Below, in pieces: positions 46,778 to 64,000 of a stretch of 64,000 nucleotides of DNA. Source of the DNA: Amoebidium appalachense (taxonomy: Eukaryota; Ichthyosporea); contig CAVNZM010000004.1 of assembly GCA_963693365.1 (NCBI GenBank), forward strand, positions 9,424,001 through 9,488,000, given 5' to 3'. The translations under genes and the position numbers were made by a program. The notes under the pieces are model-generated. The model worked only from the letters and a program-made list of their open reading frames with translations, had not been told where the DNA came from and made no database searches. The first letter of the stretch is position 1; the number at the start of each line of letters is the position of its first letter.

Positions 46778-47210
46778 AAAAGAGAAAGCACTCTCCTTAT
46801 GATTTCGTGTGTGTGTGGATGTGTGTGAGTATGTGGGTGAACGGAGGGAGAGGGGGGGGGGGGGGGGGTTAGCTGAACGTGTAAAAAGGGGACAGAACAC
46901 CAAAGAGGACACAGCAGGGAAGGAAACCTCAAGGGAATGCAGAGCAAAGAAATATGGGCAGAGCGGGTGATGCGGTATCACATTGTGTTGAAACGGTGTT
47001 TAGAAAGTGCAGGAAGGGTGGTTCGGGGGGGAAGCAGGGGGGGGTACCCATACACCCACCAACCCAACCACCTACACAGACACACACAGTGGCACACACG
47101 CACACACACACAGATACACACGCAAGCACACACACACACACACACACAGAGCGAGAGAGAGAGAGAGAGAGAGAGGGGGGGACGAAGGGGGGGGAGGGGG
47201 GGGGGGAGGA
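45621..47210. other. Intergenic region with hairpin, A run and CA/CT tracts
   Basis: A palindrome gacggggcttctagaag/ctcccccgtc sits at about 45757-45784. A run of about 39 A lies at 46327-46365, CA repeats at 46435-46578 and CT plus C runs with an A run at 46675-46782. An 86-codon open frame (45881-46141) has no recognisable domain and is not called. Confidence 0.5.
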
Positions 47211-47280
47211 GCGGGAGATAGAGGGAGTGTGTGTGTGTGTGTGTGTGTCACTGAGACTTCAGAGGGTGTGTGTGTTGGGG

Positions 47281-47314
<34 letters not shown>

Positions 47315-47604
47315 GGGAACAGGGTGTAAGAGAGAACAGAGGGAAAGGGGAAGGGAGGGAGAGAGGGGAATAGGGAGAGAGACAACGGGGAGAGGAAGGG
47401 GAGGGGAGAGGAAGGAAGGGAGAAAAGAGGGAAGAGAGGCAGAAAGAGGAAAAGAGAGGAGCCGTATGTGCATGTGGGACGGTGGTGAGTAGGGGTGGGG
47501 TGGGGGGGGGGGGGGAGGGGGGGGGGGGGGAGGAGCGGGAGATAGAGGGTGTGTGTGTGTGTGTGTGTGTGTCACTGAGACTTCAATGGGTGTGTGTGTT
47601 GGGG

Positions 47605-47635
<31 letters not shown>

Positions 47636-47814
47636 AGGGAACAGGGTGTAAGAGAGAACAGAGGGAAAGGGGAAGGGAGGGAGAGAGGGGAATAGGGAGA
47701 GAGACAACGGGGAGAGGAAGGGGAGGGGAGAGGAAGGAAGGGAGAAAAGAGGGAAGAGAGGCAGAAAGAGGAAAAGAGAGGAGCCGTATGTGCATGTGGG
47801 ACGGTGGTGAGTAT
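47211..47814. repeat. Tandem duplication with 324-bp offset in a GA/G-rich block
   Basis: The segment from gcgggagatagaggg through gtgggacggtggtgagta occurs at 47211-47490 and again at 47535-47814, nearly identical. It includes a GT tract, a G run, GA-rich sequence and gagccgtatgtgcatg. Purine-rich sequence continues to 48240. Confidence 0.85.
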
Positions 47815-48666
47815 TGGTGGGGGGGGTGGGGTGGGGGGGAGGGGGGGGGGGGGGGGGAGGATGGGAGGGAGAGAGCGAGGGAGGGAGGGGGAAAGGGAGG
47901 GAAGGAGGGAGGGGGGTAAGAGGTGAGAGAGGGAGGAAGGGAGGGACGGATGAAAGAGGGGAGGGAGGGAGACAGACAGCGAGAGAGAGGGGAGGAAGGG
48001 GGGGAAGGGGGGGAAGGGGGGGGGGGGGGAGAGAGAGAGGGGGGGGGAGAGAGAGAAGAGAGAGAGGGGGGAGGCAGGAAGAGAGAGAGGGAGGGAGGGG
48101 GACAGGGAGGGGGGGGGGGGGGGGGAGGGAAGAGGGGGGAGGGAGAGGGAGGGGGGGGGGGAGAGAGAGAGAGAGAAAGAGAGAGAGACCCAGAGAGAGG
48201 GAGGGAGGGAGGGAGAGAGAGTGTGTGTGTGTGTGTTTGTGTGTGTGTTTGTGAGAATAGAGAGAACAAGCAAAGTCTAACACTAATTCCATTTCCACAA
48301 CCTTTGCTCATGCATGGAGAGGGGGTGGGAGGATGCTTATGGGAAAAGGGTTGGTGGCGGTTGGGGTGGTGGTGGTGGTGGTTAGGGGGGGGGGGGAGGG
48401 AGGAAAGGGGGGGGTGGGGGGGGCTCGTGGCTAAAAATGGTTGCTGCAACTCCTTTGGGCCATAGAAACGCAGGAGAAGCTTATTATGTATCGTTCTCCT
48501 CCAAAAAGAGCACAAGGGGCAGGTCGTGCCTGTGGATGCACAGGTGTAGTGACACTGGACACAGTGGAGAGGGGTCTGAGTGACAACACGAGGGGCAAAA
48601 AGGGCCAAAAAAGAAAACAAGTTTTTTTTTTTTTTTTTTTTTTTTGTTTTGTTTTGTTTTGGGGGT

Positions 48667-48701
<35 letters not shown>

Positions 48702-48744
48702 TTCTCTTACTGCAGCTGTCTCCGGCACCGTCCGACCTTTGTGG

Positions 48745-49010
48745 GAGCGCTGGGAGAGCGGCGGCAACAGCTGCTCATTGCACGCAGTGCGCGATTGGCA
48801 GAACTGACTTGCGCAAGCATGACATCATGGTCCCCGGCGCCCAGCGCGTTAGCATTATGGATGTCTTCCGAGCTTTAAAGTTCAGTCGACCTTTATAATG
48901 CTAACGCGCTGGTTTGGCGGACACCCTATGTCATGCTTGCGCAAGCTGTTTCTACCAATCGTGCACTGCTGGCAGTGAGCAGTTGTGGCCGCAGGTCTGG
49001 CGCCAGTCAC
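48745..49010. mobile_element. Long imperfect inverted repeat (MITE-like), copy C of the dispersed family's end
   Basis: Left arm about 48745-48858, right arm about 48895-49010, loop 36 nt. The innermost 76 nt of the arms are about 80% complementary, including cagcgcgttagcattat / ataatgctaacgcgctg and cttgcgcaagcatgacat / atgtcatgcttgcgcaag. The loop holds ggatgtcttccgag and cagtcgacc, which are also the terminal flanks of repeat copies A (about 43285) and B (about 53615). Confidence 0.7.
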
Positions 49011-49479
49011 TACATACAAAAAGATTGCTCATTGAGGTTCCTTTTTTTTGTGCTCAGAACGCGGCAACTTAGTAGAGGTTACACTTGTGTCTTTTCCGTA
49101 ACTTACGCACTTACATGAAGTTGTCGTCCTGTGGATTGAGTGAAGCGTTATAGGACTCATAAATTTCAGCTAATAGTGTTAGGATAGTAGAAGCTTGCGG
49201 GTTGGGGACTGGGGATCCGTTCAACGTTCAAAGCCACCCAAACTTTAGAAGGTAACCTGGAGCATACCGAGTAGAGCATTTGAGTAGAGCCCTGAGGTGT
49301 GTCCTTACTTGAGTAGAGCCCTGAGGTGTGTCCTTACCAGCAGCACATGTTACAAACTGTTGAGCCTAGCTCGACCTCCTAGTCAGATGCCGGCCGGTTA
49401 CCATTCTCATTATATAGTAATTCCAGTCCCGGTCTCAGCATCACGAAAGTGGTTCTTGTTCTGACACAATGATTCAGGG

Positions 49480-50232
49480 TAAGTGTCCCCCCCCCCCTCC
49501 CCTTCCTTCCCCCCCCCCCCCCCCTTCCTTTTGTGCTTTGCTCCCCCCCTCCCCCCCCCTTTCTTTCTTCGTTATTCCTAACACATACTGCCCACACGGT
49601 TAATTAATAACGGTTTCCCATCTTTCGACTTTTGTGCTCCCCCCCTTCCCCTCCCCCCCTCGTCCTTTCTTTCTTCTGCCTTCCTAACCGCTGCTGCACA
49701 CGTTTCAGTAATTACAGTCTCCCACCTTTGGACAAATCTTCTTCTATTGCGTTGAGCTACCTGGGTGTCTACAGCCCCCCCCTCCCCCCTCCCCCCCCCC
49801 CCCCCCCCTGCCCCTCCCCCCTTCCCACCCTCCCCCTCCCCCCTCTCCCCCCACACCCACCCATCTACCCTTTTTTTTTTGGGTTTCCCTTGTTTCCTTT
49901 CAATTCTTTTTGTCAAATCTTGGGATCACTCACATCGGTCAAGAAATTACTTCGAATCTTCAACTCCATATGCAAACCACGTGATTTTGCTCTGTATCAT
50001 TATACCTTGTCCCAATCGACTGGCATCAGCATTTTACAGCCACGAACCCTCCCCCCGCCCCTCCCTCCCCTCCCCCTCCCCCCCCCCCCCCCCCCCCCTC
50101 CCCCCCTCCCCCCCCCCCACACACACACACACTTCTTCCCATTTCCATCTTTTTCATCCTCCCAGCCCATTTCCATGCATGAACAAAGATCGTGGAACTC
50201 ACTTTGCTTTTAGGCTATGCATGTTCTCTCTC

Positions 50233-50290
<58 letters not shown>

Positions 50291-50736
50291 CCCCCCCCCC
50301 CCCCCCCCATCTCTCTCTCTCTCTCTCTCTCTCTCCCCCCCCCCCCTCCCTCCCTCCCTCCCTTCCCTCCCTCCCTCCCTCTCTCTCTCTCTCTCCCCCC
50401 CCCCTTCCCCCCCCCCCCCCCCCCGTACCCCCGCCTTCTCTCCTTACCTCCTTTCCCCCCCCCCCCCCCCTCTCCCTCACTCGCTCCCTCCCTACCCCTC
50501 CCCCCACCCCACCCCCCCTCTCCCTCCCCCCTCCCTCTGTCCGTCCGTCCCTCCCCTCCCTCCCTCCCTCCCTCCTTTCCTCCCTTCTCCTCCCCCACTC
50601 CCTCCCTCCCTCATCCTCTCCCTCCACCCCCCCTCTCCTCTGTCTCTCTCTGTGCCTCGAGTAAACAGCCTAACCCCCCCTCTCCACTCTATGTATATAT
50701 ATGTATGTATGTATGTATGTAAATCACACACACACA

Positions 50737-50780
<44 letters not shown>

Positions 50781-50800
50781 GTCTGTCTGTCTCTCTCACT

Positions 50801-50831
<31 letters not shown>

Positions 50832-51336
50832 CCCCTTCTTTAAATCACGTCCTCCCATTACCCCCCGTGCAGACATAGGTGCATTCATACCTCCTTTAAT
50901 GTTTTTAACCCGTCCCCACCCCTCCAAATCGTTCCCCATAATTCCCTCCCCCTTCCCCCCCCCCCCCCCCCCCCCCCCCCCCTTCCCCGGGGCCCTCAAC
51001 AGATTGCCGCTTTCTTGCCCTCCCCCCTCCCCCCTCCCTTAAATCACGTACCCCCATTCCCCTCCCTGTAGAAATAAGTCTGCCCCCCCCCCCCCCCCCC
51101 CCCCCTTCACTCAGCACCCTCAGCTCTCAGATGCACACACGGTCGCCTTTTCCCCCCTCATTTTCTCCCTTCTCGTCCCCCCTCTCCCCCCCCCCCCCCC
51201 CCCCCCCCCCCCGGCTGCCGTCTCTCCCCCCGTGCTCTCCCTCCCTCCTTCATTCCTCCTTTCTTTCTCTCTCCCTTCATCCCCCCCCCCCCCCCCCCTT
51301 TTTTTTTACACTCCTCATGACACGCACACACACACA

Positions 51337-51373
<37 letters not shown>

Positions 51374-51560
51374 TCTCTCCCCCCCCCTCCCTTCATTCCC
51401 TTTCTTTCTCTCCCTCACTTCCTCTCTCTCTTCACACAACCTCTCTCCCATGCACACAAGGTCTCTCTTAACCTCTTCCCTACTTCTCTCCTACCCTTTC
51501 TCCCCTCTTCCTCCCCCCCCCCCCCCCCCCCCCCCCCCGGGCCCCTTCCTCCCATGTTCA
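49480..51560. repeat. C-run, CT and CCCT low-complexity block
   Basis: C runs alternate with CT tracts (50220-50290, 50738-50780, 51339-51369) and CCCT arrays (50340-50390, 50520-50640). Non-repetitive islands at 49905-50045 and 50860-50940 show no exon. The 17-mer tgcctcgagtaaacagc at about 50654 is shared with the tRNA-like element near 27647. Confidence 0.85.
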
Positions 51561-51574
51561 AGTGGTGAAGCAGT

Positions 51575-51732
51575 GTTAAAGCAGTATCTGAGTTGGATTT
51601 CGTCGACCAGGTGAATGGGTGTCTCGGTATGTGTGTGTGTGTGTGTGTGTATGTGTGTGTGTGTGTTTGTTCCCTTTTCCGTATCTCCCGATCCTCCCTC
51701 CCTCCCCCCCCCCCCCCCCCCCCCCCCAAAGA

Positions 51733-51791
<59 letters not shown>

Positions 51792-52318
51792 ACACACACA
51801 CACACACAAAAAAAAAATCCAAAGGCTTATGAATCTACTTCAACTCCCTTTCTGGTCCTCGGTTCTGTGTCTTTCGACGCAGAAACCCCCATCTACAAAG
51901 AAATTCGAATTATTCCTTCTCGTGGCAATGTTTACCGTACTGGCATGTGTAGTGTGTATGCCCTGTGATGTAGTGCATGCACGCGCACGAGCACACCGGG
52001 CACACAACACAATTGCCACTCGAGTGCACCATGATGACATATGTACCCACACTCAACCACCACGTATATACACACCACACCACACCACACACACACACAC
52101 ACACACAGAAACACAATATACCTACAGACCTGCACTTTAACATGCACGTGCACCTGTACACATTCTAACTGGAAAAGCAAAAAAACGGTCGGCTTTTTGA
52201 TCATCGGCTTTGCCACAATGCACCTCCCCACCGCTCCCACGGCAACTCTTACACACTTGCATGTGCACAAGCCCACTGAGCCCCGGCCCTGAGGGGATGG
52301 GCAACCATCATGCTGGTC

Positions 52319-52320
<2 letters not shown>
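51575..52320 (+). pseudogene. Duplicated gene-fragment (copy 2) with a further exon-like piece
   Basis: Homologous to 45149-45620 in inverse orientation. The first piece encodes AVSELDFVDQ before a gtgaat donor at 51611; the second (about 51871-51968) encodes VSFDAETPIYKEIRI. The following hydrophobic FLLVAMFTVLACVVCM segment is in another frame relative to copy 1 because of a 4-nt gap. Downstream, 52170-52291 encodes WKSKKTVGFLIIGFATMHL, ending at a stop. It may be a decayed or actively spliced gene of unknown family. Confidence 0.4.
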
Positions 52321-52353
<33 letters not shown>

Positions 52354-52844
52354 TTCCCCCTCCCCGCCCCGCCCGCCCGCCACACAACAAGAACAACCAC
52401 CACCACCACCACCACCACCCATGAATATGTAATGAGGCATGCTCTTTGTGTGAAGTTGCAATCTGCATTTAGTTGTCCGTCATGAATGTGTACTTCATAC
52501 CAGGTCCTTCGGCTGTAACTCTTTCTACCCCCTCCCCCCGCCAACCCCCCCCTAACACCAAACCCCCAACACACAAACAACCACACCCACCCACTCACAC
52601 TCTCTCACACTGCCACACATCTTAGAATTCGTTACCTTATACACTTACACATATGGACACAAGCATGTGTTCCCGTCGCGCACACACACGGGGACATATG
52701 CGCGCCCACATGACGCATGCACACACACACACACACACATACACAAGTACACAGGTAAACGCGTGTGTGCGTGCTGTGTGTGTATGTGTTGATGCCACAA
52801 AGTTATGATACGGCGTGCATATTCGTGTGTGATAGTGTGTGTGT

Positions 52845-53635
52845 GGGTACCGAGTCCGAGCTTCAAGAGTGGATGTGTGGACGCGCAGGGAGCGGTTACG
52901 GGTGCAGGTGTGGTAGACCTGCGCACCGTTCGTGCGCGCTACTTTATGCGTAACTCGCACGTGTGACGTACAGGCAAAGGGAGAAAGAATTTTTCCCTTT
53001 AGCCAGGCTACTTCTCGGTGGCCGACAGAACCCTTGCACCCAACTGTTTGCGTGCTAACAGGATATACATCACCTATCTTTCATGCATCACGCTACTACA
53101 CATGCCCTTGGCAATCTACTAGGTTTCGGGCAGAACTACGAGAAATAGCTAGCCTGACTAACTAAAGGGTGAACGTGTTTATGAGGGTGTGTGGTTTTTT
53201 CTCTTTAACCCGTCTTGCACAAACATCGTTAGCAATTCATGCTCCCGAGCATCACATGTTCCCTTGTTTCTATTGTTTTTGGAAAAGAGAAGCTTGAAGT
53301 GTGCAGGACCGCTGGTGTTCGACAACGGTCATCAGCCACCCGTGATGGAACAAGGGGGTAAAAAAAAAACTTGAAAAGAGCCCTTGAAAAAACCTCGTAC
53401 ATGGGCAGGACCTCGGGCCAGATCGCCGCCTTTGCGCTCCTTTGCGCTGCGCAAAAGTTGCCGCATGTCACTGCGTGACACATAGCAAATTGCTGCAGAT
53501 TATTTGGTCGCATTTGATTGGTGTATGCATTTCATACACATGATATGTTTTCTTTTGACTCGGTTTTGTTGATCCGTTGATGAAGGCAACGTGATAGAGA
53601 TAGCATTATAAAGGTCGACTGATCTTCAATTTTTG
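52845..53635 (-). mobile_element. Dispersed non-coding repeat, copy B (inverted relative to copy A)
   Basis: Read on the minus strand it follows copy A (43275-44005) point by point, including the exact 15-mer gacacatagcaaatt (53477-53491), agcattat near 53604, and a blocks-in-order match through to ggtaccgagtccg near 52846. Several indels separate the copies. Confidence 0.6.
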
Positions 53636-53639
53636 TTTT

Positions 53640-55703
53640 CTGCTAATTAGGTGTTTTGGCTTTCTTCCTATTGGCTTACGTACCATCCAATAGGCGCTAC
53701 TGAGAAAGTGGCGGCCTGGCGGGCCAGTGGCGGCCGCGGCCGCCACACGTGTCAGGTGCAAGTGGGCGACTCGGTGGAGGCTTCTTGGGGTATACGTAGT
53801 GACCCCGTTGGTGGCAATGATGATTCTGACGGTGCCTCAAGGCCTCCTTTATTGTAAAGAGGAAAGAAGTAGACATGTACAGGATGCCTAGCCAAGTTGT
53901 GGTGAATGTAATACTCGACACTGTACTGCTGTTTGCCTCCACTGTGCGTGCACCCTATTTAGAAGGAGGGAGAAAGGACAGGAGGGAGATGCAGGATGTA
54001 ATATAATGCATGTACACCTGCTGCCCGGGCCACGGCATGATTCATTCAACGGGGCCCCTTACAAGTAGTTAGCCCAGGGGACTCGGAGAGCGAAATGCCT
54101 TTGGATGTACTTAGTTTAGTATCGATGCATATGTGATCACTGATCACCCTCCAACGGCGTGTGCCGCATGCGCAGGGGAGGCAGGGAGGTTTGTCATACT
54201 GGCATACCCCCAGTGAAGTTCTGCAAGCTGATCAGAAAAAACAGAATTATTCTGCAAAACGCAAGAATATTTTTATTAAACAATAAAAAGTAGGAATACT
54301 ATTGTTTCTAGCTTTTAAGTTCGGAAAAAGCAGATAGATAGATCTAATTAGATGGTTCGGCATAGTATATCTTAGAATAATTATCTGTTTTCAAACAGAT
54401 CAGATTCGTTCTGAACACGGTGAACATGCTACCACCTACTGAGGCGGTGTCTCCTTTCTTTCTTTCTTTCTTTCTTTTTTTTTTTTTTGCTTAAAAGGGA
54501 CGCCTGAGTATGATGTATAGTGAGATGTATAACGTCGCACGTGCGGCAACACGTCAGTACGTGTTAGGTGAACATGGTTGTTCTGCAGTTTGTTTTACTG
54601 AAGCAAAATAAACTGCTCCGGGCAGAATAATCCAGCTTTTATGTAGCAGTGTACATACCGTCATGATCATTTACTTCCAGCTGAGTTATTCTAGCCTGGA
54701 GCAAGTTGCAGAATTATTCCTGCTTTTGCTGAATATTCTACAATTCTTCTAAGAAGCAGAAAAACTATATCCATGTTCTTGCATAGTAGTTCAGCTCGCA
54801 GCAATTGGTTGATTCTGCTACTGTGATTGCAATTGGCACGTGTTATGACATCATAATGTGACTTGCGTAGCATGCATAATATAGTATAATATGCTGTGGG
54901 CACCGTGGCACATGCACACGTGATCGGATAATTTCTTACTGATTATGAGAAACGTTAGAATCTGAATCATGGTATCATGATATATGTATTGATTTATTCA
55001 GCCTTACACGGTTAATCTGGCACAGCCAGTACTATACGCCGATCATAAATATAAAGACAGAGTGTCTACATGGTTCGTGACTGTCGTATGTGAGTCTTGT
55101 GGGCAATCAGTATATAAATATATATCATGCACGACGGTTTCACATACAGATGAGAACCGCATGGCCGTTCATAGGCTATTATGACTATAACTAACCATAA
55201 CTGGCAAATTGCCTTGCTAGATATGCACGCACCTCGAAAACAAGTCCAGACACCCTCGGATATACAAGGGATATACACAAGCAAAATTTTAGACTATCTG
55301 ACCCAATTTCCAAAATTCAAACTTTGAGCAGTCTCGTTGTATCTGTACATGTGTACACGCAGCGCCATCAAAAGGGTTAAGCCTGCTTTGCAATTCGTTG
55401 GAATTATCGTTCTACTGTGTTAAATCTTAGACTATCCTTTAAAGTACGGTGTGAACACGATGAGGTTCAAAACAAAAAGAAAGAAAAGAACAAAGTTCAA
55501 GAAGACTCGAGCTTTACATCCAACCACGAATCCACCGCGGCCCTCATACCACCAATGATCTTGCCACGTTAAAAATAAAAAAGTACCCAATTGCTTCAAC
55601 CCGTGTAGCAAAGGAGTATCACAAGCAACCCAAACCACAGCTAGCTCTACATTAAACTAAGCCCAGGGTTTGAAAAGGGAAATTACATACCCAATCATAA
55701 CAC
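53640..55703. other. Non-repetitive intergenic region
   Basis: About 2 kb of largely unique sequence, GC-rich near a ggcggccgcggccgcc string (about 53728) and AT-rich from 54200 on. It also has a (TTTC)n/T run at 54458-54489. No exon or RNA gene recognised; it includes the 3' UTR of the downstream minus-strand receptor gene. Confidence 0.5.
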
Positions 55704-63371
<7,668 letters not shown>

Positions 63372-63372
63372 C

Positions 63373-64000
<628 letters not shown>

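Overview
The window is eukaryotic nuclear DNA, intron-rich and unusually loaded with simple repeats: poly-C/poly-G runs up to 57 nt, and long CA/GT, CT/GA and CCCT tracts. Five multi-exon genes can be rebuilt by protein-family knowledge plus splice-phase bookkeeping, with a small secreted-protein gene, an RT fragment, several repeat families and a degenerate tRNA-Met-like copy. The host makes aromatic amino acids (chorismate mutase) and pantothenate (ketopantoate reductase), and also has a class C 7TM receptor and an NADPH oxidase-like flavocytochrome. That mix fits a fungus, perhaps early-diverging, or another walled osmotrophic or algal protist better than an animal or land plant. The species cannot be named from the sequence; this is inference.

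Layout. 1-2052: three copies of a 661-760 bp satellite unit, each with a TATA-like box and a 13-bp minisatellite. 2053-2972(-): non-LTR reverse transcriptase fragment cut off at the satellite. 5742-13368(-): transposon-derived gene with DUF6729-like, DDE-like and RNase D-like exonuclease parts and two homopolymer frameshifts. 14553-14994(+): TATA box and a two-repeat cysteine-rich secreted protein with a frameshifted signal peptide. 15-19.4 kb: microsatellites. 19952-24451(+): NADPH oxidase-like gene, three coding exons. 24.5-30 kb: microsatellites and a tRNA-Met-like sequence. 29996-38597(+): complete ten-exon chorismate mutase with a 22-nt microexon. 40368-43205(-): four-exon ketopantoate reductase. 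43.2-55.7 kb: dispersed repeats, gene-fragment duplications and low-complexity DNA. 55704-63371(-): at least eleven exons of a receptor joining a bacterial-type solute-binding protein to a GABA-B-like 7TM domain; its 5' end is unresolved.

The genes do not form a pathway cluster; orientation is mixed and spacing wide. The feature tying them together is intron structure. In roughly 19 of 29 reconstructed introns a poly-C run begins within about 45 nt after the 5' splice site on the coding strand, and about ten acceptors are preceded by a CA repeat. Whether this exceeds the genome's general microsatellite background needs a null model. No CRISPR, rRNA or intact tRNA gene was seen.
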